This document shows, in pieces, positions 7,755 to 17,600 of a stretch of DNA of 64,000 bases. The DNA is taken from the NCBI GenBank assembly GCA_026645415.1, contig JAPEVH010000075.1, forward strand, positions 1 through 64,000, read 5' to 3'. The translations under genes were made by a program, and so were the position numbers. The notes under the pieces are model-generated. The model was not told the DNA's origin and did not search any database. It worked only from the letters and a program-made list of their open reading frames with translations. This DNA is from Candidatus Electronema sp. Lineage in GTDB: Bacteria > Desulfobacterota > Desulfobulbia > Desulfobulbales > Desulfobulbaceae. Numbering within the stretch: the first letter of the stretch is position 1; each line of letters starts with the position of its first letter.

Positions 7755-8660
7755 ATGAACTTACAACAAGCCTATTACGAGCAGAGATTTGAAAACACAT
7801 TCCTGCGGGCAAAAGGAGACGAGTTCCAAACCTTCTTTGAACGCCTGATGGGTTTGGCATGTAAGGCGGATTTCATGGCCTGCCGTCCTTGGGGCAATAT
7901 CGGCGACCGTAAAAACGACGGCTTTCTGAAATCCGAACGGCGGCTGTTTCAAGTGTATGCGCCAAATGCGATGGAAGCAAAGAAAGCCATCGACAAAATC
8001 ACAGAAGATTTTGAAGGCGCAAAGGTTCATTGGGGCAAGGATTTCGACAAATGGGTCTTTGTTCACAATGCTTATGACGGATTGCCGCCGCATGTTCACG
8101 AAGTCATCCTTGAGTTTGAACGAGTCAATCCGGGAATTGTTTTGGAGCCTTGGGGACTGGAGGAGCTGCGGCTGATTTTCCGCCGTCTCTCTTTAGACGA
8201 TTGCGCTTCTTGGTTTGGCTTCGCTCCTACCGAAGAAACAAAAGCCAAGCTCGATTTCAAAGAACTCCAAGTTGTCTTTGAAACTTTGGCTGTCAAGGCG
8301 GCTCCTCCAAGTTCGACGGTCAATCCGGTTCCTCAAGGCAAGATTGAGGCCAATGCGCTGTCTGAAAGCGTGAGTATTCTTATCAAAAGCGGCATGTCGA
8401 AAAGTCCGCTTGTTTCGGCATTTCTTGACACTTGGTACGACGAAACATTAGGCGAGCGGCTGGCAGGCTCCTTCCGCAAAGAATACGTGCGACTACGGTA
8501 CGAAAGGCTACATCCTAACCAGATATTCTCTGAACTCCAAATATGGGCGGGCGGCAGAGAGCGCGGCACACCGGAACATGAAATGGCGGTGCTGACCGTG
8601 CTTGCCTACTATTTTGAGCGATGCGATATTTTTGAAGAACCCAAAGCGGTGCGGCTATGA
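7755..8660 (+). CDS. ABC-three component system effector, nuclease-like N-terminus
   Basis: A 301-residue protein that opens a three-gene coupled operon. Residues 20-70 show a restriction-endonuclease-like pattern: acidic helix with E23, then WGNIGDRKNDGF, then FQVYAP (65-70), as in effectors of ABC-3C conflict systems, where the second catalytic position is often Q rather than E. The C-terminal half (about 200-300) is helical and ends in a domain resembling the ABC-3C effector C-terminal region. In that class (defined by comparative genomics of ABC ATPases), the effector is held inactive by the ATPase and a small middle component. The start follows an AT-rich 77-bp gap after rlmB; the stop overlaps the next start (ATGA, 8657-8660). 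The function here is inferred. Confidence 0.65.
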   Translation: MNLQQAYYEQRFENTFLRAKGDEFQTFFERLMGLACKADFMACRPWGNIGDRKNDGFLKSERRLFQVYAPNAMEAKKAIDKITEDFEGAKVHWGKDFDKWVFVHNAYDGLPPHVHEVILEFERVNPGIVLEPWGLEELRLIFRRLSLDDCASWFGFAPTEETKAKLDFKELQVVFETLAVKAAPPSSTVNPVPQGKIEANALSESVSILIKSGMSKSPLVSAFLDTWYDETLGERLAGSFRKEYVRLRYERLHPNQIFSELQIWAGGRERGTPEHEMAVLTVLAYYFERCDIFEEPKAVRL

Positions 8661-8902
8661 TTCTACCCTCTAAACATCTTTCCCAAGAACGCGCCCTGCT
8701 CACCGTCGGAGCAAGGCTGCTCCTTCTTCTGTCCAAACCTAAGACGGCTTCCGCACTCTGGGAAGAAATCTCCCGGCCTGTTGAGAAGCAGGTCAAGCAG
8801 CCAGCCTTGCGGTATGATGCCTATGTTCTCACCCTTGATCTTCTGTTTCTCATAGGGGCGATTGAACTCCACAGTGGACTACTGAGGCGCAGAACACCAT
8901 GA
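8657..8902 (+). CDS. ABC-three component system middle component
   Basis: An 81-residue helical protein located exactly between the effector and the ATPase, with 4-nt ATGA overlaps on both sides (8657-8660 and 8899-8902). The sequence looks like a small winged-helix-type unit: PKTASALWEEISRPV resembles a helix-turn-helix, and YVLTLDLLFLIGAIEL a helix plus wing, a pattern seen in the middle components of ABC-3C systems. These are thought to link the SMC-like ATPase to the effector. The call rests mainly on position and this pattern. Confidence 0.65.
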   Translation: MILPSKHLSQERALLTVGARLLLLLSKPKTASALWEEISRPVEKQVKQPALRYDAYVLTLDLLFLIGAIELHSGLLRRRTP

Positions 8903-10620
8903 TTCACCGGATTTTCAGCAGCCTGTCAACGTTCAAGGAGCTAGAGTTTCATTCTGGTCTGAACATTCTCATTGCGCAGAAGGAAGCCGGAGCGACAGAC
9001 AAGCAGACCAGAAACCGGGCAGGCAAGACCAGTCTGATTGAGATTATTCATTTCCTCTGCGGTGCGACAGCGGATAAGGATTCCATCTTCCGTTCCGAAA
9101 CGCTCTGCAATGAATCCTTCGGAATGACTTTTGATCTCGGCGGCGAGACGATAACAGCAACACGTTCCGGCAAGACTATGTCGAAGCTACAGTTGGAAGG
9201 AACCGCTTTCCTCAACGGAAAGAAGCAGTTCTCCAATACTGAGTGGACAACTCTGCTCGGTGAAAAGATGTTCGGCCTGCATAATCTTTCTGGCAACGAA
9301 GGCCGTTCGCCAACCTTCCGACTGCTGTTCCCGTACTTTGTCCGCCGTCAGAACAGCGGAGCCTTCACCACGCCCGAACAGCAAGCCACCAAACAGCAGA
9401 CAGGCGATGTGCAGACAACTCTGCTGTATCTGCTTGATCTTGACTGGCAGATTGCCAGCGAATGGCAGAAAGTCCGCGACCGGGAAAAGACACTGAAAGA
9501 GCTGAAGAAAGCAGCAGGAAGCGGTGCCTTCGGCAGTCTTATCGGTAAAGCCTCTGAGCTGCGTACCCAAGTGACCGTTGCCGAGGCCAAACTCAAAGAC
9601 ATGCAGGCGCAGTTAGCCAAGTTCCACGTTCTGCCGCAGTATGCCGAGCTGGAGGCCGAGGCTGATCAGCTTACCTATCAGATCAGTAAACTGGCAAATG
9701 CTAATGTTGCGGATGATGCCGCCATCCGCGATTTGGAAGCAGCCATGTGTTCTGAAGCTCCGCCGCCTCTTGATGCGCTGGAAAGCATCTATGCCGAGGC
9801 GGGCATTTCTCTGCCTGGACTTGCCATCAGGCGTTATGATGAGGTGCGGGCTTTTCATGAATCCGTTATCCGCAACCGCCGCGATTACCTTGGCGGTGAA
9901 CTGGAAGCAGCCAGACAACGTGTTGCAAAGCGGGAACAAGAAAAGCAGACTCTTGATCAACGTCGGGCGGTGGTGATGAATCTCCTCAAAAGTCATGGTG
10001 CGCTGGAGCAGTTCTCCATGCTCCAAACGGAGACTGCCCGCAAAACGGCAGAGGTTGAGGCTCTGCGGCAGCGTTTTGCTGCTGCCGAGCAGTTGGAAGG
10101 CACAAAGAATGAACTTGATATAGAGCGAATCAGTCTTGTTCTTCGTCTCCGCCGGGATTTTGACGAGCAGAAAGACCGTCTTGATGAAGCTATTCTTGCC
10201 TTTGAGGCGACTTCCAAGCGTCTTTATGAATCCGCAGGTAGCATAAATGTGGAGGAAAGCTCCAACGGCCCTAAGTTTCATTTTCCAATGCAGGGTGCCC
10301 GCAGCAAGGGCATCAAGAACATGCAGATATTTTGCTTTGACATGATGCTCATGCGGCTCTGCGCCAAGCGCGGCATCGGCCCCGGTTTCCTTGTCCATGA
10401 CAGCCATCTCTTTGATGGTGTGGACGGCAGGCAAGTTGTCAGTGCCCTTAAAGCTGGAGCAGAGACAGCAAAGGAGCTGGGCTTCCAATACATTGTCACT
10501 ATGAATGAAGACGATGCGTTCAAAGAAACTGCACAAGGTTTCGATGTTCGCAAGCATGTCCTCCCGGTTGTTCTCACCGATGCCAAGGAAGACGGCGGTC
10601 TGTTTGGCTGCCGCTTCTGA
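8899..10620 (+). CDS. ABC-three component system SMC-like ATPase (DUF2326)
   Basis: A 573-residue ABC ATPase of the SMC/Rad50 kind. The Walker A region is near residues 38-45 (RNRAGKTS, K43 as the nucleotide Lys). A long coiled coil fills about residues 170-430. The C-terminal part carries an atypical Walker B/D-loop segment GPGFLVHDSHLFDGVD, characteristic of DUF2326 proteins, where an Asp-Ser-His replaces the usual Asp-Glu. In ABC-3C systems this protein is thought to sense a nucleic-acid or invader state and release the effector. It is third in the coupled operon. The MmeI-like gene follows after only 15 nt, suggesting a four-gene transcript. Confidence 0.8.
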   Translation: MIHRIFSSLSTFKELEFHSGLNILIAQKEAGATDKQTRNRAGKTSLIEIIHFLCGATADKDSIFRSETLCNESFGMTFDLGGETITATRSGKTMSKLQLEGTAFLNGKKQFSNTEWTTLLGEKMFGLHNLSGNEGRSPTFRLLFPYFVRRQNSGAFTTPEQQATKQQTGDVQTTLLYLLDLDWQIASEWQKVRDREKTLKELKKAAGSGAFGSLIGKASELRTQVTVAEAKLKDMQAQLAKFHVLPQYAELEAEADQLTYQISKLANANVADDAAIRDLEAAMCSEAPPPLDALESIYAEAGISLPGLAIRRYDEVRAFHESVIRNRRDYLGGELEAARQRVAKREQEKQTLDQRRAVVMNLLKSHGALEQFSMLQTETARKTAEVEALRQRFAAAEQLEGTKNELDIERISLVLRLRRDFDEQKDRLDEAILAFEATSKRLYESAGSINVEESSNGPKFHFPMQGARSKGIKNMQIFCFDMMLMRLCAKRGIGPGFLVHDSHLFDGVDGRQVVSALKAGAETAKELGFQYIVTMNEDDAFKETAQGFDVRKHVLPVVLTDAKEDGGLFGCRF

Positions 10621-10635
10621 ATCAACACCTCTCAC

Positions 10636-13401
10636 ATGCCCCCATTAAGCTGGAACGAAATCAAGTCCCGCGCCCTCTCCTTTTCCCGTGAGTGGGCTGA
10701 CGAGGCTTCTGAAGATGCGGAAGCCAAGACCTTCTGGAACGAGTTCTTCCATATCTTCGGCATAGAGCGGAAAAGAGTCGCCAGCTTTGAGCAGCGGGTC
10801 AAGAAGCTGGATGGCAGGGACGGCTACATTGACCTGTTTTGGAAGGGAATGCTGCTGATTGAGCATAAGTCACGCGGCAAAGACCTTGACCGCGCCCATC
10901 AGCAGGCTTTGGACTACTTTCCCGGCCTGAAGGAGCGGGAGCTGCCCCGCTACATCATTGTTTCCGACTTTGCCCGCTTCCGTCTGTACGACCTGGAAGA
11001 GGACAGCCGCCACGAGTTTGCCCTGAAGGACTTGCACAAGAACCTGCGCCTGTTCGGTTTCATTGCGGGCTATCAGACCCACGCGGTGCGCGAGCAAGAC
11101 CCGGTCAACATCAAGGCGGCGGAGCGCATGGGCCGCTTGCACGACCTGATGAAGGAAACCGGCTACTCCGGCCATGCCTTGGAGGTCTATCTTGTCAGGC
11201 TGCTCTTCTGCCTCTTTGCGGAGGACACCGGCATCTTTCAGCCGCAGCAGTTTCAGGAGTTCATCGAGCAGCGCACGCACGAGGACGGCAGCGATCTTGG
11301 CCCGCAGCTCTCAGTATTCTTCCACATCCTCAACAGCCCGGAAGACCGCCGCCTGAAGAATCTCGACGAGCAGCTTGCCGCCTTTCCCTTTGTCAATGGC
11401 AGGTTGTTTGAGGAAGTCCTGCCGCCCGCCTCCTTTGACACCACCATGCGGCAAAGCCTGCTCGACTGCTGCGGCTTGGACTGGTCGCGCATCTCGCCAG
11501 CTATCTTCGGCTCGCTCTTCCAGTCGATCATGGACAAGCAGGCGCGCCGCAATCTGGGTGCGCACTACACCAGCGAGCGCAACATTCTCAAGCTGATCAA
11601 GCCGCTCTTTCTTGATGGCCTGCGCGAGGACTTTGCCAAGGTGAGGAGCAACCGCAGGAAGCTGGAGGAGTTCCACCAGAAGCTGCGCAGCCTGACCTTC
11701 CTTGACCCGGCCTGCGGCTGCGGCAACTTTCTCGTGATTGCCTACCGTGAGCTGCGCCTGCTGGAGCTGGACATTCTCCGTGTCCTTCATTCTGGCGTAC
11801 AGCAGCATTTGGATGTGCGCGGCCTCATCCGCCTGAACGTGGATCAGTTCTTCGGCATAGAGATTGAGGAGTTCCCGGCCCAGATTGCGCAGGTGGCTCT
11901 CTGGCTGACTGACCACCAGATGAACCAGCAGGTTTCGGAAGAGTTCGGCCTCTACTTTGCCCGCATCCCGCTCAAGACCAGCGCGAACATCGTCTGCGGC
12001 AATGCCTTGCGGATAGACTGGAACGAGCTGATTCCGGCAGAGCAGCGGTTGAGCTATCTGATGGGCAATCCTCCGTTTGTGGGCGCGAAGTTCATGAACG
12101 AGGGCCAGCGAACGGATTCTGCGCTGGTCTTTGCAGGCATCAACAACAGCGGCCTGCTGGATTTCGTCACAGCTTGGCATGTCAAGGCTGCCCGGATGAT
12201 TCAAGGCACTGCCATCCGCTGCGCCTTTGTTTCTACCAACTCCATCTGTCAGGGCGAGCAAGTCGGAGTGTTGTGGAGCTGGATGCTGGCGCATGGAATG
12301 AAGCTGTTCTTCGCTCACCGCACCTTTCAGTGGAGCAACGAAGCGCGGGGTAAAGCGGCGGTGCATTGCGTGATTGTTGGCTTTGCGGCAGAGGAGGTGC
12401 AGCCTAAGTGGTTGTTCGAGTATGAAGACATCAAGGGCGAGCCGCATTGCATCGCGGTGAACAACATCAACCCGTATCTGGTTGATGCGCCGGATGTGGT
12501 GCTGCACAACCGTAGCACTCCGGTTTGTACCGTGCCACTGATCGGCATTGGCAATAAACCTATTGATGGTGGCAGCTATTTGTTCACAGAGGAAGAGAAG
12601 GCTGCGTTTATAGACAAGGAACCGCAGGCAGCACCGCTCTTCCGTCGCTGGCTGGGAGCGGATGAGTTCCTTAATGGCTATCACCGCTGCTGCTTATGGC
12701 TGGGCGACTGCTCGCCTGCCGAGCTGCGGGCTATGCCTGAAGTTCTGAAGCGGGTGGAAGCAGTAAAGAGATTCCGACTGGCCAGCAAAAGTGCGCCCAC
12801 GCAGAAGCTGGCCGACACGCCAACACGCTTTCATGTGGAGAACATGCCAGAAGGCGATTATCTGATCATCCCAAAAGTTTCATCGGAGCGCAGACACTAC
12901 ATTCCTATAGGCTTTGAAACACCTGAAACCCTGTGCAGCGATCTGGTGTTCATTCTCTCTGATGCAACGCTTTACCACTTCGGCGTTCTCTCATCGGTCA
13001 TGCACAACGCTTGGATGCGCACTACCTGCGGTCGCCTTGAAAGCCGCTACCGCTATTCCGCCAGCATCGTTTACAACAACTTCCCTTGGCCACCAACCCC
13101 TGACGACAAGCAGCAGCAGGCTGTGAAAGCTGCCGCGCAAGCTGTGCTGGATGCCCGCGCTCAGTTCCCGGATTCCTCGCTCGCTGATCTCTACGACCCA
13201 CTGACCATGCCGCCCGTGCTGCTCAAGGCACATCGCGTTCTGGACAAGGCTGTGGATACTGCCTATGGTCGCCGCGATTTCAAGTCCGAGGCCGAGCGGG
13301 TGGCCTTTCTCTTTGATCTGTATCAGAAATACACCGCCAGCCTGCTGCCTCTTGCGGCAAAAGGGAAGAAGCCGGGCCGGAAGAAGAAGGCTAATGGGTA
13401 G
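10636..13401 (+). CDS. MmeI-like type IIG/IIL restriction enzyme-methyltransferase
   Basis: A 921-residue single-chain restriction-modification protein. Residues 60-85 form a PD-(D/E)xK nuclease motif: YIDLFWKGMLLIEHKSRG gives D66, E76 and K78. A helical linker follows. The N6-adenine methyltransferase core has motif I FLDPACGCGNFL at about 355-366 and the catalytic NPPF at 478-481, and a target-recognition part occupies about residues 600-860. The tail is very basic (GKKPGRKKKANG). Such enzymes methylate one strand of a short site and cut about 20 bp away. It lies 15 nt after the ABC-3C ATPase gene. A strongly shortened relative lies at 19423-19710. The cleavage activity is inferred from intact-looking D/E/K residues; the site specificity cannot be read. 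Confidence 0.85.
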   Translation: MPPLSWNEIKSRALSFSREWADEASEDAEAKTFWNEFFHIFGIERKRVASFEQRVKKLDGRDGYIDLFWKGMLLIEHKSRGKDLDRAHQQALDYFPGLKERELPRYIIVSDFARFRLYDLEEDSRHEFALKDLHKNLRLFGFIAGYQTHAVREQDPVNIKAAERMGRLHDLMKETGYSGHALEVYLVRLLFCLFAEDTGIFQPQQFQEFIEQRTHEDGSDLGPQLSVFFHILNSPEDRRLKNLDEQLAAFPFVNGRLFEEVLPPASFDTTMRQSLLDCCGLDWSRISPAIFGSLFQSIMDKQARRNLGAHYTSERNILKLIKPLFLDGLREDFAKVRSNRRKLEEFHQKLRSLTFLDPACGCGNFLVIAYRELRLLELDILRVLHSGVQQHLDVRGLIRLNVDQFFGIEIEEFPAQIAQVALWLTDHQMNQQVSEEFGLYFARIPLKTSANIVCGNALRIDWNELIPAEQRLSYLMGNPPFVGAKFMNEGQRTDSALVFAGINNSGLLDFVTAWHVKAARMIQGTAIRCAFVSTNSICQGEQVGVLWSWMLAHGMKLFFAHRTFQWSNEARGKAAVHCVIVGFAAEEVQPKWLFEYEDIKGEPHCIAVNNINPYLVDAPDVVLHNRSTPVCTVPLIGIGNKPIDGGSYLFTEEEKAAFIDKEPQAAPLFRRWLGADEFLNGYHRCCLWLGDCSPAELRAMPEVLKRVEAVKRFRLASKSAPTQKLADTPTRFHVENMPEGDYLIIPKVSSERRHYIPIGFETPETLCSDLVFILSDATLYHFGVLSSVMHNAWMRTTCGRLESRYRYSASIVYNNFPWPPTPDDKQQQAVKAAAQAVLDARAQFPDSSLADLYDPLTMPPVLLKAHRVLDKAVDTAYGRRDFKSEAERVAFLFDLYQKYTASLLPLAAKGKKPGRKKKANG

Positions 13402-13420
13402 GGTAACGCTGTGTCAAACG

Positions 13421-13558
13421 GAGACACTATAGTGACTCTCAAGGAGTTACCTTGGTGACTCCCGCCGAGACACCTTGGTGACTCCCCAAGAGTTACCTTG
13501 GTGACTCCGATAGAGTTACCTTGGTGACTCCCTAGGAGATACCAAGGTATCTCCGATA
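13421..13558. repeat. Six tandem 23-bp palindromic (hairpin) units
   Basis: Units begin at 13421, 13444, 13467, 13490, 13513 and 13536, each exactly 23 bp: an 18-19-bp near-palindrome plus a 4-5-bp linker. Most read GAGTTACCTTGGTGACTC. The last reads GAGATACCAAGGTATCTC, a perfect 8+8 inverted repeat with a 2-nt centre; the first is GAGACACTATAGTGACTC. The linkers vary (CGCC, CCAA, GATA, CTAG). The array lies between the stop codons of two convergent genes (13401 and 13660). The remaining ~100 bp of this gap show no gene. Related arrays occur at 26993 and 59587. Confidence 0.9.
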
Positions 13559-13659
13559 GAGAGTAGTTTCAGGCTGCGAAGAACCGAAGAAGCCGGGTTG
13601 GGCGAGGAAGAAGGCTGTGTCAGATGAAAGCAGACTTTTCGTCGCTGAACAAACAGCAC

Positions 13660-14511
13660 TTATGACACCTTTCTCTTTGGCAGGACAATTTTCAGGTAGT
13701 CCTCGCTGGCCTCAAAGATCGGCTCTGCGCCGTTGTGCTGCCGCATCAAGGGAATGACCTTGGTGCGCACGCCCATTCCTCTCGCATCAACATAGCCGTA
13801 ATCGCGGAGAATTTCCATGATCAGCGGATTGCGGGGCGAACGCTGCCCGGCGATCATTTTGGCGACCGTCATGGAGTTTTGCAGCGCGCCCGGACTGATG
13901 ACCTCCAGCCGGTCCGCATAGCCGCTGACTTCAATATCCACAGAGCGCGACCAGTCCCGGTGCGCCAAGGCGTTGATCACGGTTTCCCGCACCGCCTGCC
14001 ACGGATAGAAGAATTCTTTGCCGCGCCGCATGGTCTCGTCCACGTCCGCCTCTTCGCAGGAGATGAACGGCTGAATCGCGGCGGCGAACTGCTCAATCAC
14101 GCCCCGGTCAACCAGCTCCCGCTGCCCGGCGATCATGCGCCAGCGGCCAGCGAGCGGGCCGTCCAGCACAGTGTCGAGCCGGGCCTGATATTCCTTGTCC
14201 TTCCCGTCAAAGACCATGAGCCGCAGCCCAGCCTGGGGCAAATAGCGGCGTGGCCGGATGCCGAAGCAGACCAGCCCGGCGATGGAGCAGACCTTGTTGC
14301 CCAGTCCGTCTTCAGCCATCAGGCCGAGACCGAGCAGCCGTTCAATCCACTGCTCCCGGCTGCTCGGCAGGTCCGGGTCTTCAATGATGGAGGCCAGATA
14401 AAAGTTGAGGCGGTCCAAGTCCAGCGAGTCTATCGAAGTTCCGGCAACAGGCAGGGTTTCCGTGTGCAGTCCGCCGTTGCGGATGATTTCAAGGAGTTCT
14501 GCTGTGCGCAT
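13660..14511 (-). CDS. RecG/AlbA-like ATP-binding regulator lacking its AlbA_2 domain
   Basis: A protein of 283 residues from the ATG at 14511. The C-terminal half carries the HATPase_c_4 pattern of RecG-like putative regulators: REAV-type motif VRETVINALAHRDWS, then DRLEVISPGALQN and a glycine-bearing GYVDARGMGVRT. The region DSLDLDRLNFYL and the winged-helix-like ERLLGLGLM are the usual middle part. What is missing is the DNA-binding AlbA_2 domain: the start LLEIIRNGG jumps straight to LPVAGTSIDSLD, as if about 130 residues were deleted in frame. It could be a regulator or conflict-associated protein; it is divergent from the STAND nuclease gene. A longer start at 14655 would overlap that gene. 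Confidence 0.65.
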   Translation of the reverse strand: MRTAELLEIIRNGGLHTETLPVAGTSIDSLDLDRLNFYLASIIEDPDLPSSREQWIERLLGLGLMAEDGLGNKVCSIAGLVCFGIRPRRYLPQAGLRLMVFDGKDKEYQARLDTVLDGPLAGRWRMIAGQRELVDRGVIEQFAAAIQPFISCEEADVDETMRRGKEFFYPWQAVRETVINALAHRDWSRSVDIEVSGYADRLEVISPGALQNSMTVAKMIAGQRSPRNPLIMEILRDYGYVDARGMGVRTKVIPLMRQHNGAEPIFEASEDYLKIVLPKRKVS

Positions 14512-14695
14512 AGTTTTCTCATGGGCCGGTGAATAGGAATTCCGCATTTCTTCCAGAATGTTGCATTCTTCATGATACTGCGCGTCCTCTTGGGCGGCAA
14601 CGAAAAAGACACATTGCCCAGCCCGCTGCTGCATGATAGGATGGCTTGCCGTCAATCTTTCTTGCTGTCAAGAATCATCTATTCGCTCACCAGCT

Positions 14696-17600
14696 ATGAA
14701 TTTTGAACAATTTCTGCAAATCATCTGGAAGCAGGCCCCAGCCGGATATGATGGCTTTGAAGGATTGATCGCCAAGCTGCTTGAGCGGCTGACCGGGCAG
14801 AATTTTCACCTTTCCCTTTCAGGCCGTCAAGAAGGCCGGGACATGGCAAGCAATTCTTTGATGGCGGAGTGCAAGAGGTACGATGATGCAACAAATCTCA
14901 AGAGTGATGAGCTGTTAGCCAAATTTGCCGCTGCGGCCTTGGACAGTTTGAAACCTGATCTCTGGATGGTTGTCACCACCAAACGGCTGGGTGATCAGCA
15001 CCATAATCAGCTTCGGCAATTCAGCAAGGAGCACGGAATCTCTTATTTTTCTATTGATGCCCAAGGAGAAGAAGACAGCTTTCTCGCCGCATTATGTGCT
15101 TATGCGCCGGAGATTACCGTCAGCCATTTGCAAAAATATTTCTCTGACCAACAAGAAGCGGATGACTTTTCCAGCTATCTCCAAGCACTGAAAGAAAATC
15201 AAAAGGTTGCTGATAATGTAGAAAAACTCGAGCAGGAGCTGTCCGCGCAGAATATTGGTTATGACCACTGGCGGGATACGCAAAATGCTTGGCTGTGCAA
15301 ACGGTTGCGGAATAAAGACGAATCAAGAGCTGACTTTTCTCAGAATATAGCAGTGCGGGCTGATGGAGAGTTGCTCATTCCCCGCAAAGCCGCGCAGGAA
15401 GCTCTGGACAACTGGTTTGCCAATTGGCATGAGCAGCGCAATTTTTTCGTTGTTCTTGGCGAAGAAGGAGACGGCAAAACATGGGCTGTCGCAGATTGGC
15501 TCTATGACAAGCTGTCAGATGGTTTTCCGATCATATTTCTTCCCTCCGGCATGGCCGCCTGCAACGAGCTGGATATTCTCTTGCCTGAAATTTTTGCGAA
15601 GCAGTTGAAAGAACCATACGAAGGATACTGGAAAAAACGGTTACAGCGTTGGCTGGAACGTCCGGCTGGCGACACACCGCTTTTTCTCCTTGTCATGGAC
15701 GGCTTGAATGAGCGTCCTGATATGGAATGGCGGCAGCTTTTGGCAAATTTTACTGTCGAACCGTGGTGCAATCATGCAGCAGTGCTGATGACCTGCCGCA
15801 AGAAATTCTGGGATGAACACCTGTTATCTGTTAAACCTTCTGTTTTCACATTAGACCCATACAACGATGCGGAATTAAAGTCGGCACTTGCTGCCAAAAA
15901 ACTGACTCGTGATCATTTTGATCAAAACATCATCGATCTGCTTCGTATTCCCCGCTATTTTGATCTGACTGTACGCCTGCGGGAGCGCATGGACAGCGAA
16001 GGCGAAATCACCAGAGAGCGTCTGATTTACGAAGACTGGCGGGATAAGCAAGAGCGCAAGCTGGGTAATTCCTTGAGCCACCAAGCGTTTCAGGAATTGA
16101 TCTGCAATCTGAGCAATCGGATACAGCAAAGCAAAAGAATTTTACGAGGAGAATTGCAGACTGAGTTGTCTGGATATGGTGACAGCAGCTCTCTGCTGAC
16201 CGAGTTAAGTACGGGCCGTGTTCTTCAAAAACATGGTAGCGGTTGGACAATCAACCGTGATTACATGATTCTTGGATTGGGACTGCTGCTTGCTTATGAA
16301 GTGGCAGATGCGCTGGAAGCGAGAAAAAATCTTGCTGAAGTAATAGCGCGTTTCCAAGAGCCGCAGCCAGATATGGACCTCAAAGTTTCTATCTGCGCTA
16401 TGGCTCTTTATCATGCGCTTGGTGAAAAGGAATGGCCGGAAGGAATTCATCTGGCGTTGTTCAATGCGTGGGTTTCCGGGAGGAATATAAAAGAAGATGA
16501 TTGGTGGCGCATTACATCCTATCTCCCGGTTCGACCTGAAATCTATCTGCGGATGATGGAGCAGGAATGGTCGGAAAATGCAAATAACATGGGTTTGCAA
16601 AATGCCTTCATGGCAGGTTTTTTGAAATTCGGCGGACAGGGAACTGTCCAGCAAATCCTGATACCTACGTTTGAACGCTGGATGGGATTTGTCCATCCTG
16701 ACGGGCATAAAGGCAGACATGCCCGTGACGATCAAAGCAAACTCGAAAAAGGCAGGCGGGATGTACGGCGGGCACTGGGGCATGATTTTTCAGCAGATCC
16801 GTGCGAGCTGTTCGGTTTTCGCCTGACCCGGACAGAAGACGAAGGGCTTCTGAGGCTATCCCGTTTTGCTCTCGCTATTATTTCGCAGCAGCCCCGCGCT
16901 CCATATATTCGGGCTATGATAACGGGTGTTGTCGCTGGGATGGTTATGGGCTACCCTGATTTTTACGAGCAGCTTTCTTGGGTATTGCGTACAGCTAAGG
17001 ATGATATTGAAAAGAACATCTTGATAGAAATAGAAGAGCTTTTAAAAAATTCTCAATGTGTTGCGCAGAGAACTGCTGTCTTTCTCTTGCGAGCCTTAGG
17101 AACGGAAACATCTTGGCAGATGGACAAAAAAATCCCTTCTGAATACAAAGAGGAAAATTTGATGTACCAGCTTTACAAAGAGTATCCTTGTACAAATTTA
17201 TTATACAACTGGACTCGTGAATATTATTTGGAATGTTTAGGCTTTATCGAAAGCCCTCCTGCTAATATCGATGCCATTGTTTCTAAACTAAGGGATGTTG
17301 CTGTAGATCCATCATGTACAGTACCGAAAAAATTCAAGCTGCTGTTTATGCGGACAGGAAAAGAGATTGACTTGAAATATTTTAAATCAAATGAGAACGG
17401 GCAAACTGGAGAAGATATAGAATTTCGCAATATTGAGCCTGCGTTATGCGCCTATTGCCCGGAACGATTTGCTGAAATCATCAATGAGCTTGCCTGTCAA
17501 CTCACGGAAAGAGAGCAATCTTCGCGCTGGTTGCTGTCTATGTTCATTTATGAGCATATTATGATTCTGAGTGAAAAGGCACGTTCATCAGTGGAACAGG

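Noticed and set aside
9613-12684. Long minus-strand frames inside the ATPase and MmeI-like genes (about 340 and 457 codons)
   Set aside because: They lie antisense to proteins with clear motifs, have compositions expected from GC-rich codon use on the other strand, and show no domain.
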